From: Tannerella sp.
Lineage (GTDB): Bacteria; Bacteroidota; Bacteroidia; Bacteroidales; Tannerellaceae
Length of the DNA stretch: 8,956 bases
Reading direction: 5' to 3'
Assembly (NCBI GenBank): GCA_031269635.1
Contig: JAISYY010000259.1
Span: forward strand, 1 to 8,956
The notes below the pieces were generated by a model. It made no database searches. It worked only from the letters and a program-made list of their open reading frames with translations, and was not told where the DNA came from. A program made the position numbers and the translations under genes. Shown here one piece after another: positions 1-7,066 of this stretch (position 1 is its first letter; each line of letters opens with the position of its first letter).

Positions 1-15
1 GTGAAGAAAAAGTAT

Positions 16-23
16 TATCTTTG
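16..23 (+). promoter_or_regulatory. Bacteroidetes -7 promoter box upstream of the lipoprotein gene
   Basis: The octamer TATCTTTG matches the Bacteroidetes sigma-ABfr -7 consensus TAnnTTTG exactly. It lies 27 bases before the first ATG, which gives a short leader of about 20 bases. The partner -33 element (TTTG, about 19-21 bases upstream) would fall off the left edge, so only half of the promoter can be checked. It probably drives the lipoprotein and the methyltransferase that directly abuts it, and perhaps genes further on. Confidence 0.6.
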
Positions 24-50
24 CCACATTTGTTATAAATAGAAAAAGTT

Positions 51-536
51 ATGAGAAAAATTTTGTTTTTATTGTCTGCGGCGGTAATGCTGCTTGTTTC
101 GTGTGAAGGCCCGGCGGGACGGGACGGTTTGCCGGGGAAAGACGGGGATGGGCTGTTTTGGTATGTTGAGACATTTACGGTCGGGACGAACGAATGGGAA
201 CTGGTGCAGGGACGCCCCGACGATTTCGGAACGTACTTCAGGAAAGAAATCCTTTTGCCCGAACTTGACGAAGCCATATATTCCGAAGGTCATGTGCTGT
301 GTTATATTTTCGACAAGGTAGACGGTCTGGAGGTACAGTCTAATTTGCCTTATGTTAAACCGTTTGGAGAGATTGTCAATGGGAAGGAATATTTCTGGAA
401 CGAGACCTATTCTTATGATTTTATACCGGGCAACAAATCCAAGGCAGGATCTGTTATGATTTATGTTAAGTACAGTGATTTTATGACTTCCATACGTCCC
501 GGAACCTGGAAATTCCGTATTGTTTTGAATTATTAA
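51..536 (+). CDS. Small collagen-like lipoprotein of unknown function
   Basis: This is a predicted outer-envelope lipoprotein of 161 residues. Residues 1-17 form a signal peptide with a basic start (MRK), a hydrophobic core and the lipobox LVSC. Cys18 is the expected lipidated residue. Directly after it come five collagen-like Gly-X-Y triplets (Gly20, 23, 26, 29 and 32), ending near Gly34. The remaining ~125 residues are rich in aromatic and acidic residues and look like a small beta-rich domain, a family I recall from Bacteroidetes lipoproteins that begin CEGPxG. No enzymatic motif is visible. Acidic residues after the Cys are scattered, so a surface-export signal is not clear. The leader is A-rich with no Shine-Dalgarno. 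The TAA stop is followed at once by the ATG of the methyltransferase, so the two are probably translated together. Role unknown. Confidence 0.85.
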   Translation: MRKILFLLSAAVMLLVSCEGPAGRDGLPGKDGDGLFWYVETFTVGTNEWELVQGRPDDFGTYFRKEILLPELDEAIYSEGHVLCYIFDKVDGLEVQSNLPYVKPFGEIVNGKEYFWNETYSYDFIPGNKSKAGSVMIYVKYSDFMTSIRPGTWKFRIVLNY

Positions 537-1997
537 ATGGAAAACGGAGTTTTTTTTAAAATGGTAGCCAAAACCCTCTATGGGCTGGAGGATGTGCTGG
601 CAGAAGAGCTTGTTTCGCTTGGGGCGGAGAATGTCGAGGCGGGAAAACGGATGGTATCCTTTACCGGTGACAAGCGGATGCTTTACAGGGCTAATTTTTG
701 TTGCCGTACGGCATTAAGGATTCTGAAACCTGTGTGTTATTTTGAGGCAAATAATGCGGATACGGTGTACCGGGAGGTTAAAAATATGGAATGGGACAGG
801 TATCTGTCGCTTGAAAAGACCTTTACGGTCGATTCCGTTGTGTACTCCGAAGATTTTAACCATTCAAAATTTGTCGCCTATCGCGTAAAAGATGCGATTG
901 CCGATTATTTTAATGATAAATACGGAAAACGTCCTTCCGTGAGGGTTAATAATCCGGATCTCTACGTAAATATCCATATCTCCCGTAACGACTGTACCGT
1001 TTCGCTCGACAGTTCGGGCGAGAGCCTGCATAAACGCGGCTATCGTGTCAGCCAGGTTGACGCCCCGCTTAATGAAGTGCTTGCAGCCGGGATGATCCTG
1101 AAAACGGGTTGGCGTGGCGAGGCTAATTTCGTTGATCCGATGTGCGGGTCAGGCACGTTGCTTATTGAAGCGGCGATGATCGCCTTGAATATGGCTCCGG
1201 GCGTCTGTCGAAAGGAATATGCTTTTGAACGGTGGCCTGATTTTGACAGGGAACTGTTTGAAGAAATATATAATGACGAGTCGGCGGAACGTGCCTTTAA
1301 ATTCAAGTGCTACGGTTCCGATATTTCCCCGTTAGCGATCGAGAAAGCCATGAAGAATATACGCAGCGCCGGTCTTTCAAAGTATATTGAACTTAAAACC
1401 GCGCCTTTCCAGCAATATTCCGAAGCCCCGAAACCGGGAATACTTGTGATGAACCCTCCATACGGGGAACGCATCTCGACGAATGACATCTTTGACTTAT
1501 ATACCATGATAGGCGAACGCCTGAAACACGTCTTTACGGGATATAACGCATGGATGTTGAGTTATAAGGAAGAATGTTTCGACGCGATCGGCCTGCGTCC
1601 CAAACATAGATTCAAACTGATGAATGGCGACTTGGAATGTGAATACCGCTGTTATGAACTGTTTGAGGGGAAGAATAAGGAATATAAACGGAGCTTGAAG
1701 AACGGCGAAAACCAGCCGGCTTCCCCGTGGGCCGGCAACGGTACGCGGCGGGATGACGGACGCGCAGGGCGTCAGGGAAAGACGGATGACAGGCCGGGAC
1801 GCTACGACGAAAGCCGTTCGTCCGAGAACAGGAAATTTGCCGAAGAACGCATCGCCTCGAAAAGAACCGAATCGTTCGACAGAGGCAAAAAACTCGTTCA
1901 GAAAGTCCGGAATCCGTACGAAAGGGACGATGACAAGCCTTTTAAAAAATTCGGCAAGGAACAGCGTAAACCGTATGACCGGAATCGCAAATCTTAA
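537..1997 (+). CDS. rlmL: THUMP-domain class I SAM-dependent RNA methyltransferase (RlmL type)
   Basis: Predicted 23S rRNA guanine-N2 methyltransferase; the E. coli RlmL domain makes m2G2445. An N-terminal ferredoxin-like/THUMP region spans about residues 8-160 and should bind RNA. The UPF0020 Rossmann domain spans about 165-377. The SAM-binding motif DPMCGSGTLLIEAA is at 200-213, an acidic strand-end motif (SDIS) at 261-264 and the catalytic NPPYG at 306-310. At 486 residues it is much shorter than E. coli RlmL/RlmK (about 700) because the second methyltransferase (RlmK) is absent. Residues ~388-486 form a Lys/Arg/Asp/Gly-rich, apparently disordered basic tail. The ATG abuts the preceding stop. 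A second in-frame ATG at 561 has a GGAG 11 bases upstream and could also serve, but the first fits the family N-terminus as I recall it. Class is certain; the exact target base is inferred. Confidence 0.9.
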   Translation: MENGVFFKMVAKTLYGLEDVLAEELVSLGAENVEAGKRMVSFTGDKRMLYRANFCCRTALRILKPVCYFEANNADTVYREVKNMEWDRYLSLEKTFTVDSVVYSEDFNHSKFVAYRVKDAIADYFNDKYGKRPSVRVNNPDLYVNIHISRNDCTVSLDSSGESLHKRGYRVSQVDAPLNEVLAAGMILKTGWRGEANFVDPMCGSGTLLIEAAMIALNMAPGVCRKEYAFERWPDFDRELFEEIYNDESAERAFKFKCYGSDISPLAIEKAMKNIRSAGLSKYIELKTAPFQQYSEAPKPGILVMNPPYGERISTNDIFDLYTMIGERLKHVFTGYNAWMLSYKEECFDAIGLRPKHRFKLMNGDLECEYRCYELFEGKNKEYKRSLKNGENQPASPWAGNGTRRDDGRAGRQGKTDDRPGRYDESRSSENRKFAEERIASKRTESFDRGKKLVQKVRNPYERDDDKPFKKFGKEQRKPYDRNRKS

Positions 1998-2036
1998 AAA
2001 TTTAATTATTTGTAGAACATGAAAGAATAAATTAAT

Positions 2037-4235
2037 ATGAGAATGTTATGTAATAAAGCGATTTTTTTACCGGCATTGAGCCTGCTGCTGTCACTGTCTG
2101 CTGTCATGGCGCAGAAAAAAGAGCTTACCCTTCAGGAACTTGTACCCGGAGGAAAAAACAGTTATCGTTTTATGCTTCAGTCTGTGGAGCAGTTGCAATG
2201 GTGTGGCGACGAATATATTTATGTCAAAGGGGATAGCCTGCTGGCCGCTTTGCCTGCGGGGAAAGAAGAACGTGTCGTCTTTACGAGGGAACAGTTAAAC
2301 GAAACGCTTGCAGCGGCCGGACTTCCGCCGGTCGGGTTCATGCCTTCTTTTTTTGTGCCTGACGGCAGGAAAGCGGTGATTACATTCGTATATGGGAATA
2401 ATCGTGTTCATTATGATCCGGGAAAGCGTGAAATAGTTGCCCGTTATGTTTTAGACGGGGACGGCAGCCGCTGGGAATATGATAAGACGAACGGGAATAT
2501 TGCATTCACCAAGGAAAACAATATATACATAATTACACCCGGTGGAAAGACGGAAACCGTGACCGGCGAAACGGATAAAGGTATCGTTTGCGGGACATCG
2601 GTGCATCAGAATGAATTTGGCATACACAAAGGATTATTCTGGTCTCCCAAAGGCGGCGCCCTCGCTTTTTACCGCATGGACGAAACGATGGTGACGGACT
2701 ATCCTGTCGTTAATGTGGACGAACGGGTGGCTAAAGTCGAACCCTTCAAATATCCGATGGCAGGGATGAAAAGCCATGAAGTGACGGTTGGCGTTTACCG
2801 TCTGTCCGATAAACGGACCGTATGGCTGAAGACCGGTTTGCCGAAAGAGAAATACCTCACGAACATAGCCTGGAGCCCGGATGAAAAAAGCCTTTATATA
2901 GCGGAACTGAACCGGGGACAGGACACCTGCCGGCTGGTACGTTACAATGCGGAAACGGGCGAGCGCGAGAAGGAATTGTTTGTCGAAACGAATGAGCGTT
3001 ATGTAGAGCCTCAACAACCCATACTTTTCTTGCCCGGCAACCCGGAACGGTTTATCTGGCAAAGTCGTCGCGACGGGTATAATCACCTTTATCTTTACGA
3101 TACGGAAGGCAAGATGTTAAGGCAACTGACAGCCGGCAAGTGGCTTGTGAAAAATGTATCCGGCTTTGACGAAAAGGGGACGGCGCTGTTTTTTACGGCT
3201 ACGGCGCCCCGGGACGTCCGCTCTGCCGAAGAAGGCAGTCCGCTTGAGACTTACGCCTGGCGGCTGGACATCCGGACCGGCAAGCGTACGTGTTTGAACA
3301 TCAAGGCCGGTGTTCATCATGTCAGCCTGAATACTTCCGCTACGTATATGATAGATTACACCTCCTCGCCGGCGATACCCCGCGATGTGGATATAATCAG
3401 CGTGAAAGACGTCCGTGAAGTTAAGTCGCTGTTATCGGCAAAAAATCCTTTTGAAGGTTATCGTATGCCAAACATAGAAGTCGGGACGGTTACTGCCGCC
3501 GATGACAAAACAAAACTGTATTATCGTTTGATTACGCCTCCTGATCTGGATGCGGCGAAGAAATATCCGGTGATTGTGTACGTTTACGGAGGCCCCCACG
3601 CGCAAGTCGTCACCGGGGGATGGAAGAACGGCGCAGGCGGATGGGAACTGTATATGGCATGTAACGGATATGTTATGTTTTCAATAGATAATCGCGGGTC
3701 TGCCAATCGGGGATTTGAGTTTGAAAGCGTTATACACCGTCGTCTTGGCGAAGTGGAAATGGCCGATCAGATGAAAGGAGTGGAATTTCTGAAATCACTG
3801 CCTTATGTTGATTCGGAACGTATCGGCGTACAGGGCTGGAGTTACGGGGGGTTTATGACGACAAGCCTGATGCTTGCCTGTCCCGATGTATTCAAAACGG
3901 GCGTTGCGGGAGGGCCTGTTATCGACTGGCAGCGTTATGAGATTATGTATGGCGAACGTTACATGGATCATCCCGGAGAAAATCCGGAAGGATATGAAAA
4001 TTCCAATTTGTTGAATAAGGCGGCTAACCTGAAAGGGCGGTTGCTGCTGATTCACGGCAGCGTGGATCCCGTTGTTGTATGGCAGCACAGTTTGTTGTTT
4101 GTCGAGGCCTGTGTCGATGCCGGAACATTTCCCGATTATTTCGTTTATCCCGGTCATCCGCATAATGTGGCCGGGAAAGACCGTCTGCATCTTTATGAAA
4201 AGATTACGAGGTATTTTGATGATTTTCTTAAATAA
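2037..4235 (+). CDS. ptpA: Secreted S9B serine peptidase, prolyl tripeptidyl peptidase PtpA
   Basis: Exported serine exopeptidase predicted to release Xaa-Xaa-Pro tripeptides from unblocked peptide N-termini, feeding peptide catabolism. Residues 1-25 are a signal peptide ending AVMA before Gln26. A DPP IV-type eight-bladed propeller follows to about residue 480, and an alpha/beta-hydrolase domain fills the rest. Ser602 lies in GWSYGG, Asp677 in GSVDPVV and His709 in PGHPHNV. From memory, P. gingivalis PtpA is also 732 residues with triad Ser603/Asp678/His710 and a substrate-binding Glu636. Glu635 is present here in YEIMYGERY, so every key residue is offset by exactly one. Glu193 in HQNEFG is the likely amino-terminus anchor. 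It is intact. Met3 (2043) is a possible alternative start. It sits 39 bases after the methyltransferase and 50 before purD. If not PtpA, it is a closely related DPP IV-like enzyme. Confidence 0.92.
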   Translation: MRMLCNKAIFLPALSLLLSLSAVMAQKKELTLQELVPGGKNSYRFMLQSVEQLQWCGDEYIYVKGDSLLAALPAGKEERVVFTREQLNETLAAAGLPPVGFMPSFFVPDGRKAVITFVYGNNRVHYDPGKREIVARYVLDGDGSRWEYDKTNGNIAFTKENNIYIITPGGKTETVTGETDKGIVCGTSVHQNEFGIHKGLFWSPKGGALAFYRMDETMVTDYPVVNVDERVAKVEPFKYPMAGMKSHEVTVGVYRLSDKRTVWLKTGLPKEKYLTNIAWSPDEKSLYIAELNRGQDTCRLVRYNAETGEREKELFVETNERYVEPQQPILFLPGNPERFIWQSRRDGYNHLYLYDTEGKMLRQLTAGKWLVKNVSGFDEKGTALFFTATAPRDVRSAEEGSPLETYAWRLDIRTGKRTCLNIKAGVHHVSLNTSATYMIDYTSSPAIPRDVDIISVKDVREVKSLLSAKNPFEGYRMPNIEVGTVTAADDKTKLYYRLITPPDLDAAKKYPVIVYVYGGPHAQVVTGGWKNGAGGWELYMACNGYVMFSIDNRGSANRGFEFESVIHRRLGEVEMADQMKGVEFLKSLPYVDSERIGVQGWSYGGFMTTSLMLACPDVFKTGVAGGPVIDWQRYEIMYGERYMDHPGENPEGYENSNLLNKAANLKGRLLLIHGSVDPVVVWQHSLLFVEACVDAGTFPDYFVYPGHPHNVAGKDRLHLYEKITRYFDDFLK

Positions 4236-4244
4236 CGATGTTTG
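4215..4244 (+). promoter_or_regulatory. Weak candidate promoter for purD
   Basis: A TTTG (4215-4218) is followed after 18 bases by GATGTTTG (4237-4244), which has one mismatch to the Bacteroidetes TAnnTTTG -7 box. The spacing is slightly short of the usual 19-21. It would give purD a leader of about 35 bases and allow expression independent of ptpA. It overlaps the end of ptpA. No hairpin terminator or PurR-like operator is visible in the 50-base gap. This could be chance. Confidence 0.25.
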
Positions 4245-4285
4245 GGAATTGGCGATTGAATTTTAAATTAATAAATTAGATAGGA

Positions 4286-5560
4286 ATGAATATTTTGTTA
4301 TTAGGTTCGGGAGGGCGCGAACATGCGTTGGCATGGAAGATAGCGCAAAGCCCGAAAACAGGCCGGCTGTATATCGCGCCGGGTAATGCAGGCACATCTG
4401 CCGCAGGTACGAATGTCGGCATAAACGTGAATGATTTCCCCGGAATCAGGGAATTTGTGCTTGGGAATGAAATTGATATGGTCGTTGTGGGGCCGGAAGA
4501 TCCGTTGGTTAACGGCATATATGATTTTTTTAAAGCGGATGAGGCGCTGTCGGGCGTTCCTGTCATCGGGCCGGGCAAATCAGGTGCGCGTCTTGAAGGA
4601 AGCAAGGATTTTGCAAAGGCTTTTATGGTGCGTCATCAGATACCTACTGCACGATATAAGAGTTTTACCGCCGGACAGTTTGACGAAGGTGTCGCATTTC
4701 TTGGCACGTTGAAGGCGCCTTATGTGTTGAAAGCCGATGGCCTGGCTGCCGGTAAGGGCGTGCTGATTGTAGATTCGCCGGAAGCCGCCGCCGCCGAGCT
4801 GGATAATATGCTGCAAGGTTCGTTCGGCGATGCAAGCCGTACGGTTGTGATCGAAGAATTTCTGGATGGCGTGGAGTGTTCGGTTTTTGTCATAACGGAC
4901 GGTAAAGAGTATAAAGTATTGCCGGTAGCAAAGGATTATAAACGTATCGGCGAGGGAAATACCGGTCTGAATACGGGAGGTATGGGAGCCGTTTCGCCTG
5001 TTCCTTTTGCGGATGAAGCGTTTATGCGGAAAGTGGATGAACGTATTATCCGTCCGACGATCAACGGCCTGAAGGAAGAAGGGATAGATTATAAAGGGTT
5101 TATTTTCCTGGGTCTTATAAACGTTGGGGGAGAACCTGTGGTCATTGAATATAACTGCCGGATGGGCGACCCGGAAACGGAAGTTGTGATGCTGCGCATA
5201 CAGAGTGACCTGGTTGACTTGCTTGAAGGTGTCGCCCGGGGTAATCTCGGAGAACGGGAGTTGCGGGAAGACCCGCGTGCGGCCGTAACGGTTATGCTTG
5301 TCAGTGGAGGTTATCCGGAAGCGTATGAGAAAGGAAAAGAGATAAGCGGACTGGAGAACGTGCCGCCGGGAAGTGTGGTTTTTCATGCCGGGACGACGAC
5401 GGGGAAGGACGGTAAGGTTTATACGGCCGGCGGACGGGTTCTTGCGGTCAGCGCGTATGGTGCGACGAAAGATGAGGCGCTGTCCGTATCATTTATGGGA
5501 GCTGATGCGATACGGTTTGATAAGAAATATTTCCGCAGTGATATCGGTTTTGATATTTGA
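4286..5560 (+). CDS. purD: Phosphoribosylamine--glycine ligase (GAR synthetase)
   Basis: Cytoplasmic enzyme of de novo purine synthesis: 5-phosphoribosylamine + glycine + ATP gives glycinamide ribonucleotide + ADP + Pi. The 424 residues match the usual length. The order is an N-terminal domain with LGSGGREHA (6-14) and GPEDPL (69-74), then an ATP-grasp core with SK (106-107), KADGLAAGKGV (149-159), EEFLDGVE (190-197), TGLNTGGMGAVSP (226-238) and CRMGDPETE (291-299), then a C-terminal domain with MLVSGGYPE (337-345). The metal/ATP ligand stretch GDPETE is intact. Small differences from the E. coli pattern are Leu228 where Pro is common in TGPNTGG, and Cys291 where Val is usual before R(F/M)GDPE; neither should abolish activity. 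The leader is A/T-rich; a TAGGA lies too close to the ATG to be a normal Shine-Dalgarno. It appears to be in an operon with its neighbours, and no other purine gene is in the window. Confidence 0.97.
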   Translation: MNILLLGSGGREHALAWKIAQSPKTGRLYIAPGNAGTSAAGTNVGINVNDFPGIREFVLGNEIDMVVVGPEDPLVNGIYDFFKADEALSGVPVIGPGKSGARLEGSKDFAKAFMVRHQIPTARYKSFTAGQFDEGVAFLGTLKAPYVLKADGLAAGKGVLIVDSPEAAAAELDNMLQGSFGDASRTVVIEEFLDGVECSVFVITDGKEYKVLPVAKDYKRIGEGNTGLNTGGMGAVSPVPFADEAFMRKVDERIIRPTINGLKEEGIDYKGFIFLGLINVGGEPVVIEYNCRMGDPETEVVMLRIQSDLVDLLEGVARGNLGERELREDPRAAVTVMLVSGGYPEAYEKGKEISGLENVPPGSVVFHAGTTTGKDGKVYTAGGRVLAVSAYGATKDEALSVSFMGADAIRFDKKYFRSDIGFDI

Positions 5561-5577
5561 TTTTTGAGATATGTTTA
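5549..5577 (+). promoter_or_regulatory. Weak candidate promoter before the unknown membrane protein
   Basis: TTTG (5549-5552) and TATGTTTA (5570-5577; one mismatch to TAnnTTTG) are separated by 17 bases, two short of the common spacing. It starts inside the 3' end of purD and leads to the ATG 29 bases further on. It would allow separate expression of the two membrane-protein genes. The match is imperfect and may be chance in A/T-rich DNA. Confidence 0.18.
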
Positions 5578-5606
5578 TGCCCTTCCGGTTGTTTTGATAT
5601 ATAAAT

Positions 5607-6614
5607 ATGAGTTATCGTGTTACGGATAAACAGTTCAGGTCATTGTCGGACGACCGGCCGTCGGTGACGCTGACTTTTGTGGCTTGTTTACTGTGTTGGG
5701 TTTTATGTTATGTCTATTCAACCGGTTTTCCGCCGGAAAAGGATGAGATGACGATGCCTTTATGGGCGCTTGCCGGAAGGTTTTTCAGCAACGGGTTGTT
5801 TGCCTGTTCGGCAGGTTTGTTTATGGCGACGGTTGTTGCATACGTGATGCAGCGTATATGTGATATGGAAATGCTTATACAGAGGCGTACACGTTTACCG
5901 TTCATGCTGTTGTTGCTGTTGATAAGTACGAATGTGGGATTGCTGCCGGTGAAAGAAGTTACGGTCATCTCGGTATGTTTTGTGTTTGTGCTTTATGAAC
6001 TTTTCAAAACATACCAGTCCCCCGTAGCAGCCGGAGTTTTTTTTAATGTGGGCGCGTTGACGGGTTTTGCAGGTTTGTTTATGCCGCAGGTATTATGGTT
6101 TATTCCGCTTTTATGGATGGGTATGTACCGCTTTCGTTCGTTGAGCCTCAAAAACTTTATGGGGTTGCTTGCCGGAGTGTTTACCGTCTATTGGATTGTG
6201 AGCGCGTGGTGTCTGTGGAAGCATGACTATTACATGTTTGTATCTTTATACAACGGGTTGACGAATTTTAAAATTTTACCGGCAGAAATATTTCAATATG
6301 ACCGGATGGGTTTCTTCGTCTTCCTATTATTTTTTGTACTGTCCTTTTTCCATGTCAGAATGGATATGTATAATAACCGTGTACGTGTCCACCGGATTTT
6401 ATCTTTTTTACTTGATATGTCCGTCTGGTCATTGCTTCTGGTATTGTTGTACGGAGATGATTCGGAATCGTTTCAGATGCTGTTATACCTTCCTTCGTCT
6501 GTCCTGATTGCTTATTTTCTGGAAAATATCGGACGCAGATGGCGTTTTGTCCTGTATTATTTGATGCTGTTGAGCTGGCTTGCTTCATTCATATTACGTA
6601 TATGGAGGTTCTGA
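5607..6614 (+). CDS. Polytopic membrane protein of unknown function (possibly DUF6427-like)
   Basis: I do not recognise a function. The 335 residues are mostly hydrophobic. Likely membrane segments are near 20-40, 58-80, 98-113, 117-133, 140-158, 160-175, 184-204, 233-250, 266-283, 289-306 and 311-331, so about ten or eleven. The N-terminus (about 19 residues) and the loops at 82-97 and 251-264 are polar and basic, which suggests that they face the cytoplasm. Trp, Tyr, Phe and Met are abundant; no catalytic or transport signature is visible. From memory, flavobacterial DUF6427 proteins have a similar size and multi-pass layout and often sit beside purD or a uracil phosphoribosyltransferase gene. 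The purD neighbour here supports that assignment but does not prove it. It lies 46 bases after purD, and its 3' end overlaps the next gene by 13 bases, which suggests coupled translation. Confidence 0.8.
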   Translation: MSYRVTDKQFRSLSDDRPSVTLTFVACLLCWVLCYVYSTGFPPEKDEMTMPLWALAGRFFSNGLFACSAGLFMATVVAYVMQRICDMEMLIQRRTRLPFMLLLLLISTNVGLLPVKEVTVISVCFVFVLYELFKTYQSPVAAGVFFNVGALTGFAGLFMPQVLWFIPLLWMGMYRFRSLSLKNFMGLLAGVFTVYWIVSAWCLWKHDYYMFVSLYNGLTNFKILPAEIFQYDRMGFFVFLLFFVLSFFHVRMDMYNNRVRVHRILSFLLDMSVWSLLLVLLYGDDSESFQMLLYLPSSVLIAYFLENIGRRWRFVLYYLMLLSWLASFILRIWRF

Positions 6615-7066
6615 TAGAGTACAGTTATGCAGGCGTTTTTATCGCGGCGTTTCTCGCTGCGACGGTCTTGCCGTTCAGTTCGGAAGTCGTGTTGACCGGC
6701 GTGCTTGTGGGTGGAGCGTCGTACTGGCCATGTCTGGTCGCGGCGACTGTCGGGAATTTTCTCGGAGGCATGACCTGTTACTGGCTGGGAATGTTGGGTA
6801 AAACGGAATGGATAAAAAAATACCTGCGTCTTGATATAAACAAGTTGGAACGTGTTCGGATTCGGATAAAAGATAAAGGCGCGTGGGTAGGATTCTTTGT
6901 CTTTTTACCCGGTATAGGTGATTTTATTGCTGTCGCACTCGGCTTTATGCGGGCGGATGTCCGGATCGTCGCCATTTCGATGTTTGCCGGAAAAGCGTTG
7001 CGTTACTGGGTATGGATGGAGCTGGTTTATAAAGTGCAGGAAATTGTTACGGTTGCAGCAGTCTAA
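6602..7066 (+). CDS. yqaA: YqaA/DedA-family (SNARE-associated-like) small membrane protein
   Basis: A 154-residue inner-membrane protein of the VTT/DedA superfamily, whose characterised members are linked to lipid-carrier flipping and membrane homeostasis; the substrate of the YqaA branch is not known. Family motifs are the re-entrant segment FLAATVLPFSSE (17-28), GNFLGGMTCYWLG (51-63), a basic amphipathic middle part (67-92) and FLPGIGDFIAVALGFMR (101-117), followed by a last hydrophobic helix to ~143. Length fits YqaA (E. coli 142). The frame is open upstream to 6539, but the ATG at 6602 matches the family N-terminus and the extra 21 residues are only a shadow of the preceding gene. The start lies inside the end of that gene in another frame, consistent with coupling. 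The 3' end overlaps the convergent deacetylase gene by 20 bases. Confidence 0.88.
   Translation: MEVLIEYSYAGVFIAAFLAATVLPFSSEVVLTGVLVGGASYWPCLVAATVGNFLGGMTCYWLGMLGKTEWIKKYLRLDINKLERVRIRIKDKGAWVGFFVFLPGIGDFIAVALGFMRADVRIVAISMFAGKALRYWVWMELVYKVQEIVTVAAV

Noticed and set aside
2003..2012. Possible -7 box (ATTATTTG-like) in the gap before ptpA
   Set aside because: It has two mismatches at the most conserved positions of TAnnTTTG, and the gap is simply A/T-rich.
4580..5386. Long open frame (268 codons) on the minus strand opposite purD
   Set aside because: It lies fully inside purD, whose motifs are intact. Its translation is rich in His, Arg, Phe and Gln with no recognisable domain or membrane pattern, as expected for an antisense shadow of codon-biased DNA.
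6033..6046. A 14-base word GGAGTTTTTTTTAA repeated from 546-559
   Set aside because: Both copies encode Gly-Val-Phe-Phe in their own frames. With two T8 tracts in A/T-rich codons this is best explained by coincidence, and no further copies or flanking similarity are seen.
6539..6601. Upstream ATG at 6539 as the start of the YqaA-family gene
   Set aside because: The 21 extra residues overlap the end of the preceding gene in another frame and add Cys/Phe-rich sequence not expected in the family; ATG at 6602 gives the normal length and N-terminus.
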